From contig NZ_CP012502.1 of assembly GCF_001721685.1 (NCBI RefSeq), positions 620,001-684,000 of the forward strand: 64,000 bases of DNA, given 5' to 3'. Position numbers and translations under genes: made by a program. Source of the stretch: Salisediminibacterium beveridgei (lineage in GTDB: Bacteria > Bacillota > Bacilli > Bacillales > Salisediminibacteriaceae). The notes beneath the pieces were generated by a model, which was not told the DNA's origin, made no database searches, and saw only the letters and a program-made list of their open reading frames with translations. Below, one piece after another: positions 45,526 through 59,479 of this stretch (the stretch's first letter is position 1; the number at the start of each line of letters is the position of its first letter).

Positions 45526-46551
45526 ATGAATATGGTCCTGGATTTACAAAAAAAATTGCTCCCGGACTTAATTGACATACTGGGCAGGCGATATCGGATC
45601 CTGCGCTACATTCGACTGATGCAACCCATCGGCAGACGCTCTTTAGCGTCAAACATTGAGATGTCTGAAAGAGTGCTGCGAAGTGAAGTCACTTTTTTGA
45701 AAGAACAGGGACTCGTCGACTTTCAGACAATGGGGATGACGCTGACAGAAGATGGACAGGATGTTTTGGCTCAGCTTGAAGTTGTCATGAAAGAAGTTTT
45801 TGATGTCCGCGCAATGGAAGAGGAACTGACTGCAAAGCTCGGGGTCAAGGAAGTCCATATCGTACCAGGTGACAGCGATGACTACCCATGGGTATTAAAA
45901 GAGATGGGGCGCTCGACAGTGAATGTGATCAAGCGGCATTTGCTTCCTGAAAAGAATACAATCGCCGTTACCGGTGGCCGGTCCATTGCCAACGTGGCGG
46001 ATATGCTGATCCCGGATACCGACCTGAAGGAAACGCTGTTTGTCCCTGCAAGGGGCGGACTTGGTGAGCAGGTTGAGAACCAGGCAAATACGATTTGTGC
46101 CACAATGGCCCGTAAAGCCATGGGACGTTACCGATTACTGCATGTCCCCGATCAGCTTGGACGAGATGCTTATGAGTCCTTGATCTATGATCCGATCATT
46201 AAAGAAATTCTGGAACTGATCCGCTCGTCGACGATGGTTGTTCACGGCATCGGTGAAGCGATGGCGATGGCTGAGCGGCGGAATTCGAGCGATGAGGTGC
46301 TTGAGAAGCTGAAAGAAACTGAGGCAGTAGCAGAGGCATTTGGCTATTATTTCAATGCAGATGGTGAGATCGTCCATAAAGTGTTGACGATCGGTCTTCA
46401 ACTCGAAGATCTGAAGAATATCCCGACGGTGATTTCCGTCGCCGGCGGACGGACGAAGGCAAATGCCATTCGTGCCTATCTGAAGCGAAACCCGAATCAG
46501 GTATTGATCACCGATGAAGGCGCAGCAAAAGAAATGTTAACAAAATTGTAA
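45526..46551 (+). CDS. cggR: central glycolytic genes regulator CggR
   Basis: A 341-residue SorC-family repressor. The N-terminal HTH (about 30-85; RRSLASNIEMSERVLRSEVTFL) and C-terminal sugar-phosphate-binding domain (about 90-341; NTIAVTGGRSIANVADML, PARGGLGEQVENQANTI) are intact. It represses its own operon unless fructose-1,6-bisphosphate binds. It heads the cggR-gapA-pgk-tpiA-gpmI-eno operon and sits next to a recognisable operator. AAAGGAG ribosome site. Confidence 0.96.
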   Translation: MNMVLDLQKKLLPDLIDILGRRYRILRYIRLMQPIGRRSLASNIEMSERVLRSEVTFLKEQGLVDFQTMGMTLTEDGQDVLAQLEVVMKEVFDVRAMEEELTAKLGVKEVHIVPGDSDDYPWVLKEMGRSTVNVIKRHLLPEKNTIAVTGGRSIANVADMLIPDTDLKETLFVPARGGLGEQVENQANTICATMARKAMGRYRLLHVPDQLGRDAYESLIYDPIIKEILELIRSSTMVVHGIGEAMAMAERRNSSDEVLEKLKETEAVAEAFGYYFNADGEIVHKVLTIGLQLEDLKNIPTVISVAGGRTKANAIRAYLKRNPNQVLITDEGAAKEMLTKL

Positions 46552-46561
46552 GTTTATTATT

Positions 46562-46614
46562 TTATTCTAACGAGAATAATAGTAAGTGTATGTGATTTCA
46601 GGAGTTTCCTGAAA
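46562..46614 (+). other. paired hairpins in the cggR-gapA spacer
   Basis: TTATTCT-AACG-AGAATAA (46562-46579) and TTTCAGGA-GTT-TCCTGAAA (46596-46614) are two perfect hairpins with no T-run. In B. subtilis the cggR-gapA transcript is cut in this spacer and a 5' stem-loop stabilises gapA mRNA. These hairpins are candidates for the same task. Confidence 0.5.
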
Positions 46615-46673
46615 GCTTGTGAAACTCTTTGAATATAAACTTTGTTTGACTATCTTAAAGGAGGAATTTGATT

Positions 46674-47681
46674 ATGGCTACAAAGATTGGTATTAATGGA
46701 TTTGGACGTATTGGACGGGTAGTATTCCGCGAGGCACTATCTAACCCGGATGTTGAAGTTGTTGCAGTCAATGATTTGACAGATGCAAATATGCTCGCTC
46801 ACCTCTTGCAGTATGATTCTGTTCACGGCAAGCTTGACGTAAAAGTTGAAGCAAAGGGTGAGAACCTGATTGTGGATGGCAAAGAAATTGCCGTTACAGC
46901 AGAAAAAGATCCTGCAAACCTGAAGTGGGGCGAATTTGGCGTTGAAATCGTCATCGAATCCACTGGGATCTTCACGAAGCGTGAAGCGGCAGCGAAGCAC
47001 CTTGAAGCAGGCGCGAAAAAGGTTATCATTTCTGCACCAGCCAATGGCGAAGACAAGACCGTTGTTATGGGTGTTAACCACACGGACTACGATCCGAAAA
47101 ACCACCATGTGGTATCAAACGCATCCTGCACAACGAACTGCCTGGCGCCATTTGCAAAAGTACTGCATGACAAGTTCGGCTTGAAGCGCGGTATGATGAC
47201 GACGATCCACTCCTACACGAACGACCAGGCAATCCTGGATCTTCCTCATAAGGACTACCGTCGTGCACGTGCAGCTGCTGAATCCATCATCCCGACAACA
47301 ACAGGTGCTGCAAAAGCTGTTGCACTCGTATTGCCTGAACTCAAAGGCAAGTTGAACGGTGGCGCGATGCGTGTACCTACACCAAACGTATCCCTGGTGG
47401 ACCTCGTAGCTGAGCTTGATAAGAACGTAACCGCTGAAGAAGTCAATGCAGCATTCAAAGAAGCCTCTGAAGGTGAAATGAAAGGCGTGCTCGGATACAG
47501 TGAAGAGCCACTCGTATCACGCGACTACAATGGCAATAACTACTCTTCCACTGTGGATGCACTTTCCACAATGGTCATGGAAGATAACATGGTTAAGGTC
47601 ATTTCATGGTATGACAATGAAACAGGCTACTCTGCACGTTGTGTAGACTTGGCTGCTTACATGGCGAAACAAGGCCTGTAA
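46674..47681 (+). CDS. gapA: glyceraldehyde-3-phosphate dehydrogenase, glycolytic
   Basis: A 335-residue NAD-dependent GAPDH. NAD-binding [14 protein letters not shown], catalytic Cys in [15 protein letters not shown] (about 152) and the NE-type end [21 protein letters not shown]. It oxidises and phosphorylates GAP to 1,3-bisphosphoglycerate. Its operon with cggR marks it as the glycolytic GapA rather than gluconeogenic GapB. The start at 46674 follows AAAGGAGG; the in-frame TTG two codons earlier is less likely. Confidence 0.97.
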   Translation: MATKIGINGFGRIGRVVFREALSNPDVEVVAVNDLTDANMLAHLLQYDSVHGKLDVKVEAKGENLIVDGKEIAVTAEKDPANLKWGEFGVEIVIESTGIFTKREAAAKHLEAGAKKVIISAPANGEDKTVVMGVNHTDYDPKNHHVVSNASCTTNCLAPFAKVLHDKFGLKRGMMTTIHSYTNDQAILDLPHKDYRRARAAAESIIPTTTGAAKAVALVLPELKGKLNGGAMRVPTPNVSLVDLVAELDKNVTAEEVNAAFKEASEGEMKGVLGYSEEPLVSRDYNGNNYSSTVDALSTMVMEDNMVKVISWYDNETGYSARCVDLAAYMAKQGL

Positions 47682-47721
47682 GCCGCTCAACAAGTAAGAA
47701 TTGAATAGCAGCCTGAGAAGG

Positions 47722-47755
47722 AAAGGAGGCGGGCACGTGTCCTGTCTCCTTTTTT
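47722..47755 (+). terminator. partial terminator between gapA and pgk
   Basis: AAAGGAGGCGGG pairs with CCTGTCTCCTTT (two G-T pairs) and is followed by TTTT. It lies inside the operon, so it probably attenuates transcription and gives more gapA than pgk message. Confidence 0.7.
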
Positions 47756-47816
47756 CTGTTGCTGAAATCACGATAACCACATGAATATTGTATCCAAACC
47801 AAGGAGGACTGTTCTA

Positions 47817-51319
<3,503 letters not shown>

Positions 51320-51358
51320 ACTGTTCGTTTTAAAAAAGAAATTCAAGACAACATGTAA

Positions 51359-52678
<1,320 letters not shown>

Positions 52679-52687
52679 GTACTACAT

Positions 52688-52724
52688 GACCCCCTGTCTG
52701 TTTTATGCTGACAGGGGGTTCTTC
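52688..52724 (+). terminator. glycolytic operon terminator
   Basis: GACCCCCTGTC and GACAGGGGGTTC pair with an 11-nt loop, followed by TTC; 9 nt after the eno stop. Confidence 0.88.
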
Positions 52725-52809
52725 TGTTGTCTGGCAGCTATTCGCTTTTTGACGTGGAAATCGCTATACTGTAAGCAGTTGGTAGTTGATGAGAGGAGAG
52801 GTGAACAGC

Positions 52810-53865
52810 ATGAGTGCAAAGTGGAAAGTGGCGATCATCGGTCCCGGTGGTATTGCGAGTGGCGCGCATATTCCACATTACATGAGCGATCCCCGTACAG
52901 AAGTGGTGGCCGTCTGTTCCTACACGGAAGAAACGGCTTTATCCGCAGCAAAAGCATTTGATATTAAAAACAGCTTTACGGATGTCGATGACATGCTCAA
53001 AACCATCGAACCTGATCTGGTCAGTGTGTGTAATCCGAATGCGTTTCATCATGATGCCGTTGTGAAGTCGCTGAAGGCAGGCTGTCACGTACTCTGTGAA
53101 AAACCGCCGGCGACTTCGCCCTTAGAGGCGATGGAAATGGAACGCACGGCAAAGGAAACAGGAAAACATCTCTTGTATGCATTCAATCATCGTCATAATT
53201 TAGAGACGAAAGTGTTGAAGCGGGCAATTGAATCCGGGGAACTCGGCACGATTTATCATATGAACGTTACAGCAATGCGCAGAAGAGGTATCCCTGGCTG
53301 GGGTGTGTTCACGAACAAGGAATTGCAGGGCGGTGGACCACTGATCGATATCGGTGTGCATATGCTGGACCTGGCCATGTATCTGAGCGGGTTCCCGAAA
53401 CCGGTGGAGGTGATGGGAGCGACCCACCAGCGTCTCGGAAAAAAACCGGGTGTCGGTCTTCTCGGGAACTGGGATCCCCAGGACTATACCGTCGAAGATC
53501 TTGCGACAGGCATGATTCGTTTTGAGCACGGCCTCACGATGAATCTGACTGCCTCCTACGCGGCGAATATCCGGAAGGATGAGCACCTCAATGTGGAACT
53601 TCTGGGCGATAAAGGCGGTGCAGAGACAGATCCGTTTACGATTTATCAGGAGAAGTACGGGTCGCTTTTTAATATGGAACCTGCCTACCTGGAGCAAACG
53701 GATACCCGTGACAGTTACGAACGGCAAATCGTGCATTTTCTTGATGTGGTAGACAAGAAAACGAGACCGATTATCACCCCTGGACAAGGAACGATGATTC
53801 AGCAAATCGTCGAAGCACTCTACACCTCTGCCAAAAGCAGGCAAGTTGTACGATTGTCCGAATAA
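52810..53865 (+). CDS. Gfo/Idh/MocA-family oxidoreductase
   Basis: A 351-residue NAD(P)-dependent oxidoreductase. The N-terminal Rossmann fold (KVAIIGPGGIASGAHIPHY; about 5-23) and the hallmark CEKPPATSPLEA (about 98-109) identify the family; the C-terminal domain carries GGGPLIDIGVHMLDLAMYL, with the His typical of active members. The substrate, usually a sugar, inositol or sugar acid, cannot be told from sequence. GAGAGGTG places the start at 52810. It stands alone between eno and secG, with a possible TATACT -10 near 52762. Confidence 0.9.
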   Translation: MSAKWKVAIIGPGGIASGAHIPHYMSDPRTEVVAVCSYTEETALSAAKAFDIKNSFTDVDDMLKTIEPDLVSVCNPNAFHHDAVVKSLKAGCHVLCEKPPATSPLEAMEMERTAKETGKHLLYAFNHRHNLETKVLKRAIESGELGTIYHMNVTAMRRRGIPGWGVFTNKELQGGGPLIDIGVHMLDLAMYLSGFPKPVEVMGATHQRLGKKPGVGLLGNWDPQDYTVEDLATGMIRFEHGLTMNLTASYAANIRKDEHLNVELLGDKGGAETDPFTIYQEKYGSLFNMEPAYLEQTDTRDSYERQIVHFLDVVDKKTRPIITPGQGTMIQQIVEALYTSAKSRQVVRLSE

Positions 53866-53932
53866 CCTTGCATCAAGGGGTCTGACGTGGTATATTCTAT
53901 ACAGGCTTAAGAGATGTGTGGAGGTGGAAAGT

Positions 53933-54163
53933 TTGCAAGCATTTGTGTCAGTATTGCTTGTTGTTGTTTCCATTCTGTTGATCGCAGTCGTGCTGTTACA
54001 GTCAGGACGAAGTGCCGGTTTGGCCGGAGCGATTTCAGGTGGGGCAGAACAGATGGTTGGTAAACAAAAAGCAAGAGGACTGGAAGCGGTGTTATCAAAA
54101 GTAACCGTGGTTCTCGGTGTACTGTTTTTTGTACTGACCCTCGTCGTTGCTTACTATATTTAA
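53933..54163 (+). CDS. secG: preprotein translocase subunit SecG
   Basis: A 76-residue SecG with two membrane helices (about 3-25 and 52-75) around the conserved loop SGRSAGLAGAISGGAEQMVGK. It aids SecYE/SecA export. The start is TTG 53933 after GGAGGTGG; the longer in-frame reading lacks a ribosome site and adds an unrelated leader. Followed by a strong terminator; B. subtilis has the same secG-est-rnr-smpB-ssrA order. Confidence 0.95.
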   Translation: MQAFVSVLLVVVSILLIAVVLLQSGRSAGLAGAISGGAEQMVGKQKARGLEAVLSKVTVVLGVLFFVLTLVVAYYI

Positions 54164-54172
54164 TCTCATGGG

Positions 54173-54209
54173 AAACAGCAGGCCTGATGTCTGCTGTTTT
54201 TGTTTTTTT
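54173..54209 (+). terminator. secG intrinsic terminator
   Basis: AAACAGCAG and CTGCTGTTT form a perfect 9-bp stem, followed by TTGTTTTTTT. Confidence 0.9.
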
Positions 54210-54281
54210 CAGGAGAAAAAAGGGAACAGTTGACTATCTTCATGTCTTGAACGAAGGCGAGTAGTCGGGGGAGGTGTTGTC

Positions 54282-55013
54282 ATGATAGGCTGTTTAATTA
54301 TACATGGTTTTGCCGGTACCCGTGACGAAATCACCGATGTCGAAAGGCATTTGAAAGCGAAAAACTGGCTTGTTTATACCCCGGAACTGCCGGGTCACAC
54401 CGGCCTCAAAGAAGACCTGGCAGAGGTCACCTATCAGGAGTGGCTTGCCAAGGCAAAAGCAGGCCTGGAAGAACTTTTGCAGCGATGTGAAAAAGTCTAT
54501 ATCGTTGGTTTTTCCATGGGCGGTGTCATAGCAAGCTATCTGGCTGGCGCCTATCCTGTTGACCGCCTGGTTCTTCTTAGTCCCGCGGCGTACTACTTGA
54601 ATCCGCTGCAGATTGTGCAGGACCTTTCCGGCTGGTTTATGGAAGGGATACGAGGAGAACTGAATGAGGATGAATATTACCAGTTGTACAGAGATAAAAT
54701 CCGGAATACACCTGTGAAGGCGACGTTGGAATTTGCCAAGCTGGTGAAAAAAGTCCGTCCCCTGATCGATCGGGTAGAGGTCCCGACGCTGATTATTCAA
54801 GGGGATAAAGACGGAATGGTGCCACCCAAGAGTGCTGAATATATTTATCAGACCATCAGCAGCGAACAAAAAGAAATTTTTCATTTTCCAAATGCGAAAC
54901 ACTACATCTGGTACAGCGATGCGAAAGAAGAGATGTTCGAGAAAATCGATGCTTTTCTGGACCCGGATCGCTTTTTGGATGAACCATCAGAAGACAATCA
55001 CACAACCGGTTGA
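54282..55013 (+). CDS. alpha/beta hydrolase, carboxylesterase-like
   Basis: A 243-residue alpha/beta hydrolase. It starts at the first strand IGCLIIHGFAGTRDE; nucleophile Ser in IVGFSMGGVIASYLAG (about 81), Asp in IIQGDKDGMVPP and His in NAKHYIWYSD. Paralogous to the next gene, which starts 21 nt after its stop. Related to B. subtilis YvaM-type hydrolases beside secG. The natural substrate is unknown; short lipids or esters are likely from the family. Confidence 0.88.
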   Translation: MIGCLIIHGFAGTRDEITDVERHLKAKNWLVYTPELPGHTGLKEDLAEVTYQEWLAKAKAGLEELLQRCEKVYIVGFSMGGVIASYLAGAYPVDRLVLLSPAAYYLNPLQIVQDLSGWFMEGIRGELNEDEYYQLYRDKIRNTPVKATLEFAKLVKKVRPLIDRVEVPTLIIQGDKDGMVPPKSAEYIYQTISSEQKEIFHFPNAKHYIWYSDAKEEMFEKIDAFLDPDRFLDEPSEDNHTTG

Positions 55014-55034
55014 AACGGAAAGGACGAATAAGAC

Positions 55035-55793
55035 ATGGTGAAAATCAATCAGCCAGAACCTTTTACATTCGAAGGAGGAAATCGGGCGGTCCTCTTGCTT
55101 CACGGCTTCACGGGCAATTCCGCCGATGTCCGCATGCTCGGACGCTATTTAAATAAACAGGGCTATACCTGTCATGCGCCACATATGCGCGGACATGGTG
55201 TACCTCCGGAGGAGCTGGTGAAGTATGGCCCGGATGACTGGTATGATGATGTGAAAGCGGCCTATCAGTTTCTCCTCGATCAGGGGTATGACGAGATCGC
55301 CGTAGGGGGCTTGTCGATGGGGGGTGTCATGAGTCTGAAGCTAGGAATGGAACACCCGGTCAAGGGCATTTTTCCCATGGCCGCACCGATGTTCACCCAG
55401 GGCGAGGAACGGATGCATCAGGGTGTTTTGCACTACGCGAAAGAATACAAACAGCTCAATGGCATGGGCGATGAGCAGGTTGAAAAAGAAATGAGAGCCT
55501 TTGAAGGCACCCCTTTGCCGACGATTCGTGCATTGCATACATTTATTGAAGGGGTCAGGCAGGATATAGATTTGATTTATACACCGACCCTGATTGCCCA
55601 AGGCTTAAAGGATGAGGTTGTCGATCCTGAAAGTGCCAGGTGGATCCATGATCATGTGGAAACGGATCAGAAGGAACTCTTCTGGTATAAAGAATCAGGG
55701 CACGTCGTCACGCTTGATCAAGAGAAAGAACAATTGCACAAAGACGTATACGCCTTTCTGGAAAAACTGGACTGGCAGGATAAATCAAAGTAA
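55035..55793 (+). CDS. est: carboxylesterase, Est30/YvaK type
   Basis: A 252-residue carboxylesterase. Oxyanion-region LLLHGFTGNSADVRML, APHMRGHGVPPEELV, nucleophile Ser in VGGLSMGGVMSLKLG (about 95), Asp in IAQGLKDEVVDPES and His in KESGHVVTLDQEKE. Sequence and place before rnr match YvaK and the thermostable Est30 esterases, which act on short-chain esters. The physiological role is unclear. Same operon as the preceding hydrolase and rnr. Confidence 0.92.
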   Translation: MVKINQPEPFTFEGGNRAVLLLHGFTGNSADVRMLGRYLNKQGYTCHAPHMRGHGVPPEELVKYGPDDWYDDVKAAYQFLLDQGYDEIAVGGLSMGGVMSLKLGMEHPVKGIFPMAAPMFTQGEERMHQGVLHYAKEYKQLNGMGDEQVEKEMRAFEGTPLPTIRALHTFIEGVRQDIDLIYTPTLIAQGLKDEVVDPESARWIHDHVETDQKELFWYKESGHVVTLDQEKEQLHKDVYAFLEKLDWQDKSK

Positions 55794-55825
55794 ACATGTA
55801 AAAAGAGATAAGAGAGGAGCACGTT

Positions 55826-58180
55826 ATGCGTGAACATTTACCGGAGAAAATTCTCCACTATTTAAGACACGATGCATCAAAACCGCAATCCGTCAAAGAT
55901 CTGGAGGAACATTTTGTCCTCGACGGAGCAGAGGAATATAAAATCCTGATTCAGGTCTTAAACGACATGGAAGGCAATGGGGACGTCGTCAGAACCCGGA
56001 CGAACCGCTACGGGGTGCCGGAAAAGATGGATCTGGTCCGCGGGGAAGTCATTATGAACCCCCGGGGATTTGCCTTCATCAAAACAGAAGAAGGCATGGA
56101 TGATGTCTTCGTTCCTCCGACGGAATTAAACAATGCGATGAACAACGACCTGGTCATGGTGCGCTTAATGAGCAAGACAAGCGGTTCAAGACCAGAGGGA
56201 ACGGTCATCCGGATCCTGAAGCGGGGCGTGACACAAACCGTGGGCGTCTACTCCGATGAAAAACATTACGGCTTTGTCATCAGTGATGACAAGCGGATTC
56301 CATCGGATATCTTCATCCCTAAGGGTCAGTCTTTGGGTGCTGTGAATGGCCACAAAGTTCTCGTGGAGATTACCAAATACCCTGAGGGCCGAAAAAGTGC
56401 CGAAGGCCATGTCGTCAACGTCCTCGGTCATAAGAATGATCCTGGCGTCGATATCCTGTCGGTGATTCATAAGCACGGTCTGCCGGGTGAGTTTAATGAA
56501 GAAACGATAGTACATGCTAACGAAGTGCCGGAAACGATAGCTGAAGATGACCTGAAAGGCCGCAGGGACCTGCGCGATGAAGTCATTGTCACGATTGACG
56601 GCGCAGATGCAAAAGACCTTGACGATGCCGTACAGGTGAAAACATTACCGAACGGCAATACAGAGCTCGGTGTGCATATTGCGGACGTATCCCACTATGT
56701 TACCGAAGACTCCCCGATAGACGTGGAAGCAGCGGAACGCGCGACGAGCTGTTATTTGACAGACCGTGTCATCCCGATGATCCCGCACCGATTATCCAAT
56801 GGAATTTGTTCATTGAATCCACAGGTGGACCGGTTGACCCTGTCATGCACGATGGAAATCAATTCGGCAGGCGCAGTGGTGAATCATGACATTTTTGAAA
56901 GTGTGATCCGAACGACGGAACGCATGACCTATGATGCAGTGAAGGAAATTCTCGTGGATGAGAATCCGGAAACGAAGGAACGCTACAAAAACCTTGTACC
57001 GATGTTTCAAGAGATGGAAAAACTGGCAGAACGGCTCCGGCATAACCGTTTTGAGCGGGGGGCAATTGACTTTGACTTTAAGGAAGCGGAAGTTGAGGTG
57101 GATGAACAAGGCAATCCCACGGATGTGGTTATCCGGGAGCGGAGTGTGGCTGAGAAACTGATTGAAGAATTCATGCTTGCAGCGAACGAGACGATTGCTG
57201 AGCATTTTCACTGGATGAAGGTACCGTTTGTATACCGGATTCACGAAGATCCGGATGAAGAGAAACTGCAGACATTTCTGGAATTCATCACGAATTTCGG
57301 TTACACGGTAAAAGGCAAGGCCAATGCGATTCATCCAAGAGCTCTGCAGGAGCTTCTGGAGGAAGTCAAGGGCGAACCGGAGGAAGCGGTCATCAGCCGG
57401 GTCATGCTGAGATCCATGAAACAGGCCCGCTATGAACCGGCAAATGCCGGGCATTTCGGTTTGTCATCGGAGTTTTACAGCCACTTCACATCGCCAATCC
57501 GCCGTTATCCGGACCTGATTGTTCATCGTCTGATCCGGACCTATCTGATTCAGGGCAAAACGGATGAAAAGACGATCAATCACTGGCAGGAGAAACTGCC
57601 GGAGATTACCCGGCATTCGTCTGAGATGGAGCGCCGGGCAGAAGACGCTGAGCGTGAAACAGATGAGCTGAAAAAGGTTCAGTACATGGTCGACAAGGTC
57701 GGTGAAGAATTCACGGGTGTCATCAGTGGCGTGACCGGATTTGGACTGTTTGTGGAACTTCACAACACCATCGAAGGCCTCGTCCATGTGAGCTATCTGA
57801 CGGACGACTATTACCATTATGATGAGAAGCAGTATGTCATGATCGGTGAACGCACAGGCAATGTTTTCCGACTGGGCGATGAGATCGATGTCCGCGTCAT
57901 CAATGTGAATCTCGATGAACGAACCGTTGACTTTGAAGTCATGGGCATGAAACCGCGACAGGCGTCGAGGAAACAGCGGCCGAAAGTCATCGACGGCCAG
58001 AGTAAACCGAAGCCGTCAAACGGGAAGAACAAGAAACCTGAAGCGGCAAAAGCAACAGGAGAACGCGGTAAAGATGCTGAAAAGAAAAAGGCGGCAAAAA
58101 AGAGAAAACGAGGCAAAAAAAAGCCGCCATTTTACAGTGGCGCACCGAAAAAGAAAGCAAAAGATAAACCGAAAGAGTAA
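55826..58180 (+). CDS. rnr: ribonuclease R
   Basis: A 784-residue 3'-5' exoribonuclease that degrades structured RNA and defective mRNAs released by trans-translation. An N-terminal winged-helix region is followed by cold-shock domains (about 65-220). The RNB catalytic domain (about 245-580) carries the Asp cluster in [16 protein letters not shown]. An S1 domain (about 630-710) and a long basic Lys/Arg tail (about 720-784) complete it. It precedes smpB and ssrA, its functional partners. Ribosome site GAGAGGAG. Confidence 0.97.
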   Translation: MREHLPEKILHYLRHDASKPQSVKDLEEHFVLDGAEEYKILIQVLNDMEGNGDVVRTRTNRYGVPEKMDLVRGEVIMNPRGFAFIKTEEGMDDVFVPPTELNNAMNNDLVMVRLMSKTSGSRPEGTVIRILKRGVTQTVGVYSDEKHYGFVISDDKRIPSDIFIPKGQSLGAVNGHKVLVEITKYPEGRKSAEGHVVNVLGHKNDPGVDILSVIHKHGLPGEFNEETIVHANEVPETIAEDDLKGRRDLRDEVIVTIDGADAKDLDDAVQVKTLPNGNTELGVHIADVSHYVTEDSPIDVEAAERATSCYLTDRVIPMIPHRLSNGICSLNPQVDRLTLSCTMEINSAGAVVNHDIFESVIRTTERMTYDAVKEILVDENPETKERYKNLVPMFQEMEKLAERLRHNRFERGAIDFDFKEAEVEVDEQGNPTDVVIRERSVAEKLIEEFMLAANETIAEHFHWMKVPFVYRIHEDPDEEKLQTFLEFITNFGYTVKGKANAIHPRALQELLEEVKGEPEEAVISRVMLRSMKQARYEPANAGHFGLSSEFYSHFTSPIRRYPDLIVHRLIRTYLIQGKTDEKTINHWQEKLPEITRHSSEMERRAEDAERETDELKKVQYMVDKVGEEFTGVISGVTGFGLFVELHNTIEGLVHVSYLTDDYYHYDEKQYVMIGERTGNVFRLGDEIDVRVINVNLDERTVDFEVMGMKPRQASRKQRPKVIDGQSKPKPSNGKNKKPEAAKATGERGKDAEKKKAAKKRKRGKKKPPFYSGAPKKKAKDKPKE

Positions 58181-58198
58181 TACGTGCTTTAACAGGGG

Positions 58199-58231
58199 CA
58201 GTCCGGTGGGAATTCCGGACTGTTCCACCGG
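58199..58231 (+). other. mutually exclusive hairpins before smpB
   Basis: CAGTCCGG (58199) pairs with CCGGACTG (58215), while CCGGTGG (58203) can instead pair with CCACCGG (58225). The two structures share bases. The first lies just after rnr; neither has a strong T-run (TGCTTCTTCT follows). Weak terminator or attenuator of smpB. Confidence 0.5.
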
Positions 58232-58283
58232 TGCTTCTTCTGCTACACTATGAATAGCGACGTGATGAAAGGATGCAGCGATT

Positions 58284-58751
58284 ATGGCAACATTCGACAG
58301 ACCTATTGCCCAAAACAAAAAAGCCAATCATGATTTTCATATTGAAGAAACCTATGAAGCAGGGATTGTATTGACCGGGACGGAAATCAAATCGATTCGA
58401 AACCGGCGTGTCAATCTGAAAGATTCCTTTGCACGGATTTCAGGTGGCGAGGTGTGGCTTTCGAATATGCACATCAGTCCCTATGAGCAGGGGAACCGTC
58501 ATAACCATGACCCTGTGCGTGCACGTAAACTGCTGATGCATCGAAAAGAGATCGACAAACTGGTCGGTATTACAAAAGAAAAGGGTTATACGCTGGTGCC
58601 GCTTAAAATTTATATTAAAAACGGAGTAGCCAAAGTGCTGCTTGGACTTGGCCGCGGGAAAAAGAAATATGATAAACGCGAAGATCTGAAACGAAAAGAT
58701 GCGAAACGTGAAGTCGAGCGGGCGTTCAAAGACCACCAGCTGGGCCGCTGA
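58284..58751 (+). CDS. smpB: SsrA-binding protein SmpB
   Basis: A 155-residue tmRNA partner that brings alanyl-tmRNA to stalled ribosomes. Typical segments: [40 protein letters not shown], and the basic tail [21 protein letters not shown] that probes the mRNA channel. AAAGGATG ribosome site. It lies directly upstream of ssrA. Confidence 0.97.
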   Translation: MATFDRPIAQNKKANHDFHIEETYEAGIVLTGTEIKSIRNRRVNLKDSFARISGGEVWLSNMHISPYEQGNRHNHDPVRARKLLMHRKEIDKLVGITKEKGYTLVPLKIYIKNGVAKVLLGLGRGKKKYDKREDLKRKDAKREVERAFKDHQLGR

Positions 58752-58770
58752 TAACAAGAGGTTCGGCGAA

Positions 58771-58798
58771 TTGACGTTCGAGCCAGATATGTTATAAT
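58771..58798 (+). promoter_or_regulatory. ssrA promoter
   Basis: TTGACG, 16 nt, consensus TATAAT with an extended TG at -15/-14 (TGTTATAAT). A strong promoter about 65 nt before mature tmRNA. Confidence 0.8.
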
Positions 58799-58865
58799 AG
58801 AAGTAATCGTTAAGGAAAATAGAATCAGATGACTGATTCCTTCATCCTTGGCGTCTCATCAACTT

Positions 58866-59233
58866 GGGGACGTTCTGGATTCGACAGGGATAGGTCGAGC
58901 TTAAGTGGCGAGCCGAGCTGAGTGTCCTCGTAAAAACGCTCACCTTGCCTACAGTTGGCAAACAAGATAACGATTTCGCTTTAGCAGCGGCGTAAAACCC
59001 CTGCTAGCGGTTCCACCCTTCATCGCCCATGTGAAGGAACTGGGACTCACTCTAAGTGGGATACGCAGAATTCTCACCACCTGAGGGAAGACTGAAGAGA
59101 TCAATCAGGTTAGCCTCACAGACGCCTGTTCGTTGGCAGACGTGAAGGCGAAACGCTAATAAACGAACTACGCTCGTAGAAGCTTAAGTTACGTTATCTC
59201 TGGACGCGGGTTCGAGTCCCGCCGTCTCCACCA
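58866..59233 (+). ncRNA. ssrA: transfer-messenger RNA (tmRNA)
   Basis: About 368 nt. The 5' end GGGGACG pairs with the 3' CGTCTCC before ACCA, forming the tRNA-like acceptor. GGTTCGAGTCCC near 59207 gives the T-arm, and the reading frame and pseudoknot regions lie between. It rescues stalled ribosomes by adding a degradation tag with SmpB. CCA is encoded. Its own promoter is upstream and a terminator overlaps the 3' end. Confidence 0.97.
58957..58995 (+). other. tmRNA proteolysis-tag reading frame
   Basis: GGC ... GCG TAA encodes GKQDNDFALAAA and stop. With the alanine carried by tmRNA the tag is AGKQDNDFALAAA, ending in the ALAAA degron read by ClpXP. It is shorter than the B. subtilis tag. 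Confidence 0.93.
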
Positions 59234-59256
59234 TATTATCAATATGGTGGTTTTTT
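59228..59256 (+). terminator. ssrA intrinsic terminator
   Basis: CCACCATATT and AATATGGTGG form a perfect 10-bp stem with a 3-nt loop, followed by six T. It overlaps the encoded CCA, so the mature end must be made by processing. Confidence 0.92.
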
Positions 59257-59349
59257 ATTTTTTTTGGGGGGTTCAAGTGGGGTTGATTAAGAGAGCTTGG
59301 TTATTGACGAGAAGAGTCTGTTTATTGATGAGCATAACCCAAAATTCTT

Positions 59350-59402
59350 TTGAAAAAGCGTGATTCGAAGACCAATCAATGTCTTGAATCACGCTTTTTC
59401 AA
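59350..59402. terminator. bidirectional terminator between ssrA and dipeptidase
   Basis: TTGAAAAAGCGTGATTC (59350) and GAATCACGCTTTTTCAA (59386) form a perfect 17-bp inverted repeat, extended by AAGAC/GTCTT. A5 and T5 flank the GC core, so it can act in both directions between convergent genes. Confidence 0.75.
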
Positions 59403-59479
59403 AAAATCCAGTCTTGAACTTGTTTATAGCCACCAAAAGCAGATGCAATAACACGAATAAGCTTCTTCTGCGTGATGAA

